Shown here: positions 51,851 to 60,285 of the stretch, one piece after another | How positions within the stretch are numbered: position 1 is the first letter of the stretch | How the letters are laid out: each line of letters begins with the position of its first letter | Assembly: GCA_044347755.1 (NCBI GenBank) | Contig: JBIKUE010000009.1 | Coordinates: forward strand, 11,509 to 75,508 | Origin: M3007 sp044347755 | Lineage (GTDB): Bacteria > Bacteroidota > Bacteroidia > Chitinophagales > Saprospiraceae | Direction of reading: 5' to 3' | DNA length: 64,000 nucleotides | The notes under the pieces: generated by a model | What the model was told of the DNA's origin: nothing | Databases searched by the model: none | Seen by the model: the letters and a program-made list of their open reading frames with translations, nothing else | Program-made: the position numbers and the translations under genes

Positions 51851-51962
51851 GTTGGACAATGGACTGTTAGACAATGGACATTGGACTTGGGCTCTGGGTA
51901 ATATGTAATTACAGCTACAACGAGCGCAAGTCCAATGTCTAATATCCAACAGTCCAACGTCC
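51851..51962. repeat. Dispersed element with 'cttgggctc...cgagcgcaag' core, copy 2
   Basis: The arms ('ggacaatggactgttagacaatggacattggactt' and 'aagtccaatgtctaatatccaacagtccaacgtcc') are inverted copies around a core matching the other three copies. It lies directly after rlmN. The rest of the 209-base gap is AT-rich and ends in 'aatcac' repeats before the next ATG. Confidence 0.8.
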
Positions 51963-52058
51963 ATATCATACGTGGTTTTGAACGAGGATGCTTTTCAATA
52001 AATTTGAAATCAAGTACTTGCATCACGAAAATCATCAAAATCACGCTAATCACAGTAT

Positions 52059-52373
52059 ATGATCAAGCGTATTGTAAAAATGACCTTCCGCGATGATGCG
52101 GCAGAGACCTTTGTATCGGAAGTTTTTGAGCAAAGCAAGGAGAAAATCCGCGCTTTTAACGGCTGCCGGCACATGGAATTGTTGCGGCAGAAAAACAAGC
52201 CCAACATAATGTTCACCCTTAGTATCTGGGATCATGAAGAGGCGCTGAATGCATATCGCGCTTCAGAGTTGTTTGCCGATACCTGGGCTAAAACCAAGGC
52301 ATTGTTTGCTGCCAAGGCCGAAGCCTGGACCACTGAGGTTATTGACGAACCAAATCACCGCGAAGAACGCTAA
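52059..52373 (+). CDS. Antibiotic biosynthesis monooxygenase (ABM)-like protein
   Basis: The 104-residue protein has the dimeric ferredoxin-like ABM pattern: 'IKRIVKMTFRDDAAETFVSEVFEQSKEKIRAFNGCRHMELL', then 'NIMFTLSIWDHEEALNAYRAS', then a C-terminal amphipathic helix. Small ABM proteins may act as cofactor-free oxygenases or heme-degrading enzymes, and I see no residues that decide. The last codons and the stop lie inside an intergenic hairpin. Confidence 0.82.
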   Translation: MIKRIVKMTFRDDAAETFVSEVFEQSKEKIRAFNGCRHMELLRQKNKPNIMFTLSIWDHEEALNAYRASELFADTWAKTKALFAAKAEAWTTEVIDEPNHREER

Positions 52374-52418
52374 GTACCCAAAATTCAACACTTTGCGCAC
52401 TTAGCGTTCTTCGCGGTG
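52356..52418 (+). terminator. Perfect 20-bp inverted repeat overlapping the ABM gene end
   Basis: Arms 52356-52375 and 52399-52418 (caccgcgaagaacgctaagt and its inverse) are exact inverted copies with a 23-base loop. The left arm encodes the final residues HREER and the TAA. A terminator role is plausible. The motif resembles 'gatcttcgcggtgaa' before the histidine kinase gene at about 29 kb. Confidence 0.65.
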
Positions 52419-52444
52419 AATAGTCATCATAATCAATATCGAAT

Positions 52445-53173
52445 ATGGAAAAAGAAAATTTGGAGCCCAAGAATGGCTCAACCAGAAAACAAAAACAATG
52501 GAGTAAAAAACGCGGCGAAAATGCCTGGACCATGTTCAAGGTTATGGCCGAGTTTGTGGATGGCTTTGAAGTCCTGAACGAAGTGGGCCCCTGCGTATCC
52601 ATTTTCGGATCGGCCCGCACTAAACCGGGTACGGTGTATTACGAACTAGCGGTAAAAACAGCTTCGAGGCTGGTAGAAGAAGGCTATGGCGTGATTACCG
52701 GTGGCGGTCCGGGCATCATGGAGGCTGGCAACAAAGGCGCCTGGATGAAAGGCGGAACATCTATTGGACTCAACATCAACCTGCCTTTTGAGCAGCACCA
52801 TAATCCGTTCATTGCGCCGGATCACAACTTGAAATACCGCTATTTCTTTGTTCGGAAAGTGATGTTTGTAAAATATGCCCAGGCATTCGTAGTAATGCCC
52901 GGCGGTTTTGGCACGTTGGATGAACTGTTTGAGGTGTTAACGCTCGTTCAAACCAATAAAATTTCGCGCATGCCCATCGTACTCATGGGCGTTGAATTCT
53001 GGGAAGGATTGAAAAACTGGATTGTGGAAATCATGCTTAAGCGTCACCATAATATCCACGCAGAAGATCTGGATCTTTTCCTGGTGACAGATGATGTAGA
53101 AGAAGCTGTTCAGTACATCAACAAGTTCTACGCTCAGGATTCCAGCTTGCTGGAGCCGAATTTTGAGTTGTAG
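52445..53173 (+). CDS. LOG-family protein (TIGR00730)
   Basis: The 242-residue protein has the lysine decarboxylase-like/LOG signature: 'VSIFGSARTKPG', 'YGVITGGGPGIMEAGNKGA' and 'FVVMPGGFGTLDELFEVLT'. LOG enzymes are phosphoribohydrolases that cleave nucleoside monophosphates, including cytokinin ribotides. A basic, coil-like N-terminus (about 30 residues) precedes the Rossmann domain. No cognate pathway genes are adjacent. Confidence 0.93.
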   Translation: MEKENLEPKNGSTRKQKQWSKKRGENAWTMFKVMAEFVDGFEVLNEVGPCVSIFGSARTKPGTVYYELAVKTASRLVEEGYGVITGGGPGIMEAGNKGAWMKGGTSIGLNINLPFEQHHNPFIAPDHNLKYRYFFVRKVMFVKYAQAFVVMPGGFGTLDELFEVLTLVQTNKISRMPIVLMGVEFWEGLKNWIVEIMLKRHHNIHAEDLDLFLVTDDVEEAVQYINKFYAQDSSLLEPNFEL

Positions 53174-53174
53174 A

Positions 53175-53272
53175 CGATGGACGGTTGGACAATGGACGTT
53201 GGACTTGCGCTCAGGGTAGATGATGTCTTTTTACTTCATCGAGCGCAAGTCCTACGTCTAACAGTCTAATCC
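53175..53272. repeat. Dispersed element with 'cttgcgctc...cgagcgcaag' core, copy 3
   Basis: 'ggacggttggacaatggacgttggacttgcgctc' is inverted as 'gagcgcaagtcctacgtctaacagtc' around 'gggtagatgatgtctttttacttcatc'. It follows the LOG gene directly. The remaining gap 53273-53492 is AT-rich with no gene. Confidence 0.8.
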
Positions 53273-53513
53273 CAACCAACAGTCTGAATTTGAAATGCAC
53301 AGGGATGAGGCTGCTGGAAAGCAATGATTTCAAGGTTTATATCTTGAATTTACAGTGTTAAGCACTACGGTTGTTAAAATTGCCTAAATTGGTCAATCCT
53401 TTAGAATTAACAAATCTCCATTCTTAACCAACTATATCTTTATGAGTTCTTCGTAAAAAATAGCGCATTTTTAACCAATCTATTATAACATTATGATGAT
53501 CTTACAAAGATTT

Positions 53514-53554
53514 TCACGCATCACGCATCACGCATCACGCATCACGCATCACGC
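53514..53554 (+). repeat. Heptanucleotide tract (TCACGCA) within a signal-peptide coding region
   Basis: Five full TCACGCA units plus six bases of a sixth form an uninterrupted 41-base tract. It starts 21 bases after an ATG-ATG pair (53493, 53496) and runs into a hydrophobic signal sequence in another frame. One unit fewer, or two more, would join the ATG in frame with the metalloprotease gene. Confidence 0.9.
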
Positions 53555-53640
53555 TTTCTGCTTTTTTAATCCTCCTAAATATAGGTTTATCGAAAGCACA
53601 AAGTATTGAATGTGGAACGCCAGATATCCCCCTTGCTCAA

Positions 53641-55893
53641 ATGGAGCAGATTTTGGCAAATCTTAATCCGCAGGTAAGTGGTTCAGGTTCTTCACCCATC
53701 AGAATTCCGGTTTATTATTTTTTATTAAGGCAAACAAACGGCAGCACTTCACATGATTCTTATGATATTGAACAAAGCATCAATACTGTAAACGATCATT
53801 TTGGTGGACTGTTTGAATTCTACGTTTGTGGACAGGCGTTAATTGACAATGACCAATTTCATGTAATGAATTTGAATGCATCTTCCTCGGATGTTATTGA
53901 TTTGCACGGAATTGTAAATCTTAACTTTCCAGTTTCACAAGAGTGTGTTAAAGTGTTTTTTTGTGATCTAATTGAGTGGGGAGGTGGAAATCCCGGAGGT
54001 TTTGCACATGAAAGATTTAATTACGGTACTAATGGCGCTGTATATTGCGTTAGTCCGATAATCTCCGTCCTCTCACACGAACTTGGTCACTATTTCGGAT
54101 TGCCACATACCTTCCAAGATCCACCAACTCAATATGTACATGATTTTGCCAATCCGATTTTTATCAATGGCGTAAAATATACCTGCAAACAAACTGGCGA
54201 TGGTTTTTGTGATACCCCCGCAGATTTGGAAGAGTGTTACGCGAACACGGCCTGCACTCAGATTACTTGCCCCAGCGCTGATCCATTGGGAGTTGCATAT
54301 ACTCCGGACCAAACCAATTTGATGAGTTATTACGCAGGTTGTGCAATCAGATTTTCATTGGAGCAGCAAGAACGAATGAGAACGATCTATGAATTACATC
54401 CTGACTATGAAGAACTAAGGATCATTAATCCGGCATGTGCGCTCAAAACAGGTCACATAGAGCAATCCTGTGTTAAACAAGGAGAATTTTTTCCGGAACC
54501 AATGGTGGATCTGGACGTAGAACTTCGTCAGGCTCCAGCATTATTTTGTGATGCCATTACAAATGGAGGAGGTCGGTACCAGTTTAATCCATGCAACTGG
54601 GCGCATGATAAGCGCCACGTACTACCGGATTTGAATTTTATTAACCCAGACAATGGTGTTACTACTTATGATCTTGTGCTCATTAGTCAGCATATTCTCA
54701 GTCTACAGCCATTCACTAGTCCATTTCAGATAATTGCTGCTGATGCAAACAATAGTGGTAGTGTAACAACCTTTGACATTATTGATATCAGAAAAGTTAT
54801 ACTTGGGATTACTCCCAATTTTTCTTCCAACAAAAGCTGGAGGTATATTCCCAAGCTTCATCTTGGAAACCCTGCCTTCTTCAGTCAATTTGATGATGGC
54901 AACCCCTTTGATGCTGAAGCAATTGATCCGTTCAACGGTGTCACCAGAAAATATAATAATTGTCCACCACAAAACCCTAACGATCCGCCAGCTCCACTCC
55001 CTAATAACTGCACCTGGATGGACCATGTTTCTGTTTCAAGCAATTCTCCACTCGCTGAACTCGAAAATACCTGGTCTTTTATTGGTGTTAAGGTGGGAGA
55101 TGTGAATTGTGGTGCTATTACAGATGGAAACCTGGTAGAGGACGATCCGGATGAAACCTTTTTTACTACTTTAACAGGGCTTCCTCTTTCTGTAGAATCC
55201 GGTGCGTTCAAAAAGATACAGGTCATAGCAGAAAGTGAACAGGACGTAATTGCCTGGCAGATGGGCGCCGCTTTTTCAGCAGATAGCCTGGAGGTGCTCT
55301 CTGTTCTACCGGGGAATGTAGCCACTACGTTTGATCTTGACAATTTCCACCATGTGGATGGCGGAGGATCGGAATCTGGTGTAAGTGAATTAAATGCACT
55401 TTGGTTCTCCACAGATGGAAATGAAAAGCAGATTAACAACAAAATACTGTTCGAATTTGTCGTGCAAGCCAATGCTCCCATTCCTGCGCTTGAATCTTTT
55501 TTAGACCTGAATGCAGCAGGTGTAACCCCTTTTAAGTTTTTCAACGAAGCAGGTGAAAAAGTGCCTGTAACACTTAAGCTGAATGCCTTGAATTTTGCAG
55601 GCGGAAGAGATGTGTTGAATATGATGGAAGCAAACCAGTTGTCAAAGGTATCGGTGGCCCCGGTTCCGTTTGAGGATTCCTTTGTCATCAACTTTTCTTT
55701 GGTAAAGGATGCAAATGTCAACCTGCAATTATACCATGCTGATGGACGTCTGGTATCAGAAGCCTATCATTGGTTTGCCAAAGGGGGGCAAGAAATGGTG
55801 GTAGATGGATTGGCAAAAGCTCCATCAGGCGTTTACTACTATTCTCTTACCTCAGAAGGGTTTACCCATCACGGAGTGATTTCCAAAAAATAA
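53641..55893 (+). CDS. Secreted M43-like metalloprotease with dockerin-like and T9SS sorting domains
   Basis: The 750-residue frame from the ATG at 53641 lacks a signal peptide. The same frame upstream encodes LSAFLILLNIGLSKAQ, a good signal peptide with no start codon of its own. The zinc site is HELGHYFGLPH at 146-156, typical of pappalysin-like M43 metzincins, with a Met-turn candidate in NLMSYYAGC. A dockerin-like pair ('NGVTTYDLVLISQHIL', 'ANNSGSVTTFDIIDIRKVIL') and a cohesin-like beta region follow. The C-terminal type A sorting domain ends 'SGVYYYSLTSEGFTHHGVISKK'. The true start is probably the ATG at 53493, currently out of frame because of the heptamer tract. Confidence 0.88.
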   Translation: MEQILANLNPQVSGSGSSPIRIPVYYFLLRQTNGSTSHDSYDIEQSINTVNDHFGGLFEFYVCGQALIDNDQFHVMNLNASSSDVIDLHGIVNLNFPVSQECVKVFFCDLIEWGGGNPGGFAHERFNYGTNGAVYCVSPIISVLSHELGHYFGLPHTFQDPPTQYVHDFANPIFINGVKYTCKQTGDGFCDTPADLEECYANTACTQITCPSADPLGVAYTPDQTNLMSYYAGCAIRFSLEQQERMRTIYELHPDYEELRIINPACALKTGHIEQSCVKQGEFFPEPMVDLDVELRQAPALFCDAITNGGGRYQFNPCNWAHDKRHVLPDLNFINPDNGVTTYDLVLISQHILSLQPFTSPFQIIAADANNSGSVTTFDIIDIRKVILGITPNFSSNKSWRYIPKLHLGNPAFFSQFDDGNPFDAEAIDPFNGVTRKYNNCPPQNPNDPPAPLPNNCTWMDHVSVSSNSPLAELENTWSFIGVKVGDVNCGAITDGNLVEDDPDETFFTTLTGLPLSVESGAFKKIQVIAESEQDVIAWQMGAAFSADSLEVLSVLPGNVATTFDLDNFHHVDGGGSESGVSELNALWFSTDGNEKQINNKILFEFVVQANAPIPALESFLDLNAAGVTPFKFFNEAGEKVPVTLKLNALNFAGGRDVLNMMEANQLSKVSVAPVPFEDSFVINFSLVKDANVNLQLYHADGRLVSEAYHWFAKGGQEMVVDGLAKAPSGVYYYSLTSEGFTHHGVISKK

Positions 55894-55913
55894 CTGCGTT
55901 ATCTAACAACCCG

Positions 55914-55950
55914 GTCCGGATACTATACTTCAAAAGTTTAGTATCCGGAC
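55914..55950. terminator. Hairpin ahead of the beta-helix gene, copy 2
   Basis: Arms 55914-55928 and 55936-55950 pair with one mismatch around the loop ttcaaaa and are followed by tatttaatatttt. It begins 21 bases after the protease stop codon and is the same element as 37409-37445. It probably ends the upstream transcript. Confidence 0.65.
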
Positions 55951-55969
55951 TATTTAATATTTTCAATCC

Positions 55970-58105
55970 ATGCGCCATACTTACCTATCCATTGCGGCTT
56001 TTATTACCTTTCTTTCTAATGCCCCACATGCCCAAAACATCTGGTTTGTAAACGCCTCAAGTCAGGCTGTTCAGCCAAACGGCGCTTCCTGGCAGGAGGC
56101 TTTTCCACGTGTGCAGGATGCCCTGCAAGTGGCTCAATATGGCGACCAAATCTGGGTTTCAGCCGGCGTATATAAACCTACCCAAACAGCACAGCGAGAC
56201 ATCTCTTTTGTACTGAAAAACGGCGTTGCCTTGCTGGGTGGTTTTACCGGCACGGAATCTGCCGCTGAACAACGAAACCCTTCCCTGAACCTCACCCGAC
56301 TGAGTGGCAACATTGGCAATGCTGCTATTGATACCGACAATTCATTTCATGTACTCACGGGTACAGGATTGGATGAACAAACTGTATTAGATGGGTTTAT
56401 CATTTCAGACGGAAACTCATCCGGCTCCGTCAACACAGAATCTGATCAATTTGGCGCCGGGATGTTTTTATTGGGGAGCGCCGGGCTGGCTGATTCCCGA
56501 CCATTGATTGGAAACTGTGTTTTTGAACACAATGAAGCCGAGCAGGGAGGTGGAGGCATTTTTATCGGACACATTAACCCCTCCGATCCATTTGGTCCGC
56601 AGCATTTGGTTAATCCACGACTGAAGAACTGTACATTTTTTCAGAACCGGGGTAATCTTTACGGTGGCGGATTAATGAAAATAGGCCCTACGGCGCCCAA
56701 TGATACCTTTTTACTTGAAAATTGCCGGTTTACGGATAATTATGCTTTTGCTGCACATGGTGGAGGCGTGCAGATTGAAAAAACAGGCAATTCTACCATT
56801 GCTTTTAAGGACTGTATTTTTAAATACAACGAAACGCAGGGTGGAAACGGTGGAGGGTTAAATATAACGGCTAATTCAGATGGGGCATTTACTATTTTAC
56901 TAATCATGCAAGGCTGTACTTTTATTAAAAATAATGCGGCGACTGGTGGCGGATTTAATATCGATGGCATTATCTATCTCCCTATGAATTATACTATTAA
57001 TTTATCCATAGAGAATTGCTTGTTTGAGGAAAATGATAGTAGGAATGAAGCGGGTGGAGCTTATTTAGTTTATATCGGCCGCAATGGGGTTGTAAACGCA
57101 ACTATCCGTAACAGCCAATTCTTACGCAATGTAGCCAACAGTTATTTTGCTACCGCTTTTCTATGCAATGATACCAGTTCAGCTAATGTTTTGGTGGAAA
57201 ATTGTTCTTTTATCGGCAACAGACAAAGAAATAATCCTAATAGTTACTTTGTGGCGTATAGCGCGGGTGGCAACAATGTACACAGCCGCCTCAATAACTG
57301 TTTATTTGCCAATAATCCTGGCGGGGCCATTTTCGCCGGAGGTCATGAAGAAACCAAAGTGCTGACCGAAGTAACCAATTGCACCTTTTACAACAATGGC
57401 GCTAATCCGTTCGGGAAACGCTGGTATTCCTCTTTTAACCAAGCCGGTGCACAGTTTTACAACAAGATGAATTTTTACAACTGCGCCATTTGGGAGCCGC
57501 AGTCAAATCATCGTTTGATTTACAACAACAATCAAAATATCCTCAATGGTTCCTGGTTCCTTTTTGAATATTGTAGCATTAGTCCGTTAGTACCTTCTCC
57601 TGCCGTAATCCCAAATTATATGGATGTTTTCGGCGATAGTGTTTATCACAATGTCTATCCCGGTTTTGTGGATACCCTGGGTGGAGATTTTCGGCTTGGC
57701 CAATGTTCACCCGTCATCAACAGAGGAAGTAACGAAGCTGTTGACACTGCGGGGCTTACAACAGACTTTGACGGGCAGGCACGCATCCGCTTTGGTCGGG
57801 TAGATTTGGGTGCGTATGAGCAGCAGGATTCCTGTTTAACCTCTTCCACAGAGGAACCGGAAGCTGTTAGTTCCGGTAAACTTTGGCCTAACCCTGCATC
57901 ACCAGGCAGTCAGGTGCAATGGGAATTACCAGAGATATCACAAAAAGCAGGACGGTGGCACTTGCTGGATGCGTACGGACGGCTTTTGATGGAGGGTTCA
58001 GATCTGAGCACAGGCATTACCGCCCCAGCTATACCAGGAATATATTGGGTAATCCTGCACATTGAACAACAAACGATTCAGCGTAAGTTAGTGGTGCAGC
58101 GGTGA
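55970..58105 (+). CDS. Secreted right-handed beta-helix protein with T9SS sorting domain, copy 2
   Basis: This 711-residue paralogue of 37465-39600 has the same layout: signal peptide, 'GGG.F'-rich parallel beta-helix and type A sorting domain ending QRKLVVQR. Scattered substitutions occur at both ends (for example SGVSWQDAYPRLQ against NGASWQEAFPRVQ). The stretch coded by about 56712-57498 is identical to copy 1. It follows the hairpin module and a secreted protease, as copy 1 follows a secreted SprB-like protein. The ligand or surface function is unknown. Confidence 0.92.
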   Translation: MRHTYLSIAAFITFLSNAPHAQNIWFVNASSQAVQPNGASWQEAFPRVQDALQVAQYGDQIWVSAGVYKPTQTAQRDISFVLKNGVALLGGFTGTESAAEQRNPSLNLTRLSGNIGNAAIDTDNSFHVLTGTGLDEQTVLDGFIISDGNSSGSVNTESDQFGAGMFLLGSAGLADSRPLIGNCVFEHNEAEQGGGGIFIGHINPSDPFGPQHLVNPRLKNCTFFQNRGNLYGGGLMKIGPTAPNDTFLLENCRFTDNYAFAAHGGGVQIEKTGNSTIAFKDCIFKYNETQGGNGGGLNITANSDGAFTILLIMQGCTFIKNNAATGGGFNIDGIIYLPMNYTINLSIENCLFEENDSRNEAGGAYLVYIGRNGVVNATIRNSQFLRNVANSYFATAFLCNDTSSANVLVENCSFIGNRQRNNPNSYFVAYSAGGNNVHSRLNNCLFANNPGGAIFAGGHEETKVLTEVTNCTFYNNGANPFGKRWYSSFNQAGAQFYNKMNFYNCAIWEPQSNHRLIYNNNQNILNGSWFLFEYCSISPLVPSPAVIPNYMDVFGDSVYHNVYPGFVDTLGGDFRLGQCSPVINRGSNEAVDTAGLTTDFDGQARIRFGRVDLGAYEQQDSCLTSSTEEPEAVSSGKLWPNPASPGSQVQWELPEISQKAGRWHLLDAYGRLLMEGSDLSTGITAPAIPGIYWVILHIEQQTIQRKLVVQR

Positions 58106-58106
58106 G

Positions 58107-58218
58107 ATGGACTGTTGGACTAATAGACAATGGACGTTGGACTTGCGCTCGGCGTAAAAGATGTTTTTTACTTCATCGAGCACAAGTCCAACGTCCATTG
58201 TCTAACAGTCCATCGTCC
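58107..58218. repeat. Dispersed element with 'cttgcgctcgg...cgagcacaag' core, copy 4
   Basis: 'gatggactgttggactaatagacaatggacgttggactt' is inverted as 'aagtccaacgtccattgtctaacagtccatc' around 'gcgctcggcgtaaaagatgttttttacttcatcgagc'. It lies between convergent genes, as copy 1 does. Confidence 0.85.
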
Positions 58219-58223
58219 CATCA

Positions 58224-58952
58224 TCACTTTTTGTCCTGCTTCGCAAACACCTTTTTCAGGATATCTGAGTTACGTTGACTTACGTCGGAGCGAATGCCGA
58301 GTTCCTTCTTCTGAACCAGCTCAAACATACCTTTGAGGGCCATTTTAGTTACATGGTCGTCGAGTTCAGGATTGGTTTTGGATACCAGAGGGATTTTATT
58401 GTAGGCCGTTACCGCACTTTTCCAGTATTCACGGGCATTTACTTTATCCAGTGAAGCCTGAATAATAGGCTTAAATTCAGCATAAAGCGGTGAATAGGTA
58501 GATTTTTCCAGATAACGCGTAGCTGCATCCTGATTTCCCATCAGAATATTGAGGGCATCCTGGAACGTGAGATCCTTAATTGCCTTTATAAAGATAGGCT
58601 TGGCCTTGGTGGCTGCGTCTTCGGCGGCACGGTTCATGCGTTCCGTGAGATCAGCTTCCACGTTGGAAAAGCCGGGAACGGCTTTCAGTTTACTCACCAC
58701 ATTTTGTGCTTCCTGAGGAAGCAAGATCTTGTACGGCGATTTGAAATAACCGTCTTTGGCGGAAAGAAAATTCACGGCTTCGCCAATGCCGTTGTTGAGG
58801 GCTTCTTTGAGACCATTACCGGCTTCTTCCTGTGAAAGGGGTATATCAACCCCTACTTTTTCTTTGGCTTTGTCTAAAATTTTGCCGAATTGAGCGTGTG
58901 CAAACTGCCCCAGCATCAGTGCGGCAAAAAGAAGTAGCGATTTTTTGAACAT
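58224..58952 (-). CDS. DUF4197 family secreted protein
   Basis: The 242-residue protein has a signal peptide (MFKKSLLLFAALMLGQFAHAQ). The helical DUF4197 pattern is clear: 'LSQEEAGNGLKEALNNGIGEAVNFLSAKDGYF', 'ILLPQEAQNVV', 'MNRAAEDAATKAKPIFIKAIKDLTFQDALNIL', 'ATRYLEKSTYSPLY' and a C-terminal 'KGMFELVQKKELGIR'. The family is widespread in Bacteroidota and Proteobacteria and its function is unknown. Confidence 0.95.
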   Translation of the reverse strand: MFKKSLLLFAALMLGQFAHAQFGKILDKAKEKVGVDIPLSQEEAGNGLKEALNNGIGEAVNFLSAKDGYFKSPYKILLPQEAQNVVSKLKAVPGFSNVEADLTERMNRAAEDAATKAKPIFIKAIKDLTFQDALNILMGNQDAATRYLEKSTYSPLYAEFKPIIQASLDKVNAREYWKSAVTAYNKIPLVSKTNPELDDHVTKMALKGMFELVQKKELGIRSDVSQRNSDILKKVFAKQDKK

Positions 58953-58980
58953 GATTCTAATTGTTAAGTGAACTTTGTGA

Positions 58981-59101
58981 CGATTTACGGCCTACGGTAG
59001 ACGGTGGCGCTGCGCTTGGTATTTGTTTTTGAAGTTATGGGGACCGTCTCCCTAAATCAAAACCACCGTCTACCGTAAGCCGTCCACCATAGGCCGTAAA
59101 C
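58981..59101. repeat. Inverted repeat of 'acggtagacggtgg' units
   Basis: The left arm ('cgatttacggcctacggtagacggtgg') and right arm ('ccaccgtctaccgtaagccgtccaccataggccgtaaa') are inverted copies. An extra 'accgtctaccgtccaccg' directly precedes the next ATG (59206). Same family as 4938-4985, 8315-8360 and 26428-26541. Confidence 0.8.
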
Positions 59102-59205
59102 TGATACAAAGAACGTTTCAACCTCAGGAAAGACACAGAAGGTTTCCAGGTTTAGGCATTTTTTAACGGATTACAGCCCAAACCGTCTACCGTCCACCGA
59201 AAAAA

Positions 59206-60258
59206 ATGAAATCCTTACTCCAATACCTGCTCAGAATGGCGAGCGCAGTAGTAATCTGCTGCACGGTATTGGCGTATGTGTGCCCGTTGGTAAATCCGGC
59301 TAAATTTTCGTGGCTATCATTTTTCGGAACGGCATTTCCCTGGTTGTTGCTTACCAACTTGTTGCTGGGCTTGATCTGGACCTGGCGAGGCAGTCGATTT
59401 GCTTTATATCACATTGGCATTCTGGCATTTGGCTGGGATCACATCACCGGGTTCATTGGGTTTGACTTTGGCAAGGATGCTGTGCCGGAAAATGCCGTCA
59501 CGGTAGCTACACACAACCTGGGCAGCATTTATCAGGGAAAGGAAGCCACCGATGCCTGGCGGGAAAAACGCGCTTCGGCATACGCTCGTTTTTTGCAGGA
59601 AAGCGGTGACCCTGATATCCTTTGCACTCAGGAAACCAGCGGCAAGTTTTACCGGATTTTGGCTGAAAAAATGGGTTATAAGCACACGTTTAACCTCAAA
59701 AAAGGTACAGTGATTTTGTCTCGATACCCTATTCTGGGTGGCGGCGATGTGCCATTTGAAAACACCTCTAACTCCACCCTTTGGGCAGATGTGCGGGTGG
59801 GCGAAAAAAAGGTGGTGCGGGTGTACAACGTGCATTTGCAATCCAACCGCGTTACCAATACCACCGCCAAAGTGATTCAAAAAGGCGACCTGGAGGAAGG
59901 TGAAACCTGGCAGGATATCGGATTTGTCCTGGGCAGAGTGGGTTCAGCCACTAGTTTGCGCGCCGAGCAAGCCCAAAAGTTGCGCGCGCACATAGCGGCC
60001 TGTAAAATTCCGGTCATCGTGTGCGGCGACTTCAACGACACCCCCAATTCCTATGTGTACGCTCAGCTCTCGGAGGGCTTGCACGACACTTTCCGACAAA
60101 AAGCCTTGGGCCTTGGTACCACATTTGCCGGAGCACTGCCCCTGCTCAGGATAGACTATATCCTTACGGAAAAGAGCATAACCACGTTCTCCTGCCGCAC
60201 CGCCCGCGACGGCGAGTTTTCAGATCATTACCCGGTGTTGGTGTCTTTGGGAATATAA
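59206..60258 (+). CDS. Endonuclease/exonuclease/phosphatase (EEP) family membrane protein
   Basis: The 350-residue protein has two or three N-terminal membrane helices (about residues 8-85) followed by an EEP domain. Visible active-site motifs are 'TQETSGKFY', 'VRVYNVHLQSNR', 'VIVCGDFNDTPNSYVY' and the C-terminal 'IDYILTEK...SDHYPVLVSL'. The same fold serves nucleases, phosphodiesterases and sphingomyelinases. The membrane anchor places the catalytic domain probably on the periplasmic side. The substrate is open. Confidence 0.9.
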   Translation: MKSLLQYLLRMASAVVICCTVLAYVCPLVNPAKFSWLSFFGTAFPWLLLTNLLLGLIWTWRGSRFALYHIGILAFGWDHITGFIGFDFGKDAVPENAVTVATHNLGSIYQGKEATDAWREKRASAYARFLQESGDPDILCTQETSGKFYRILAEKMGYKHTFNLKKGTVILSRYPILGGGDVPFENTSNSTLWADVRVGEKKVVRVYNVHLQSNRVTNTTAKVIQKGDLEEGETWQDIGFVLGRVGSATSLRAEQAQKLRAHIAACKIPVIVCGDFNDTPNSYVYAQLSEGLHDTFRQKALGLGTTFAGALPLLRIDYILTEKSITTFSCRTARDGEFSDHYPVLVSLGI

Positions 60259-60285
60259 TTGTCAGCATTTACTTTCCTTTGCCTT

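Noticed and set aside
54885..55721. 278-codon open frame on the minus strand
   Set aside because: It is antisense to the protease's beta-rich region and is serine-rich low complexity without a family match.
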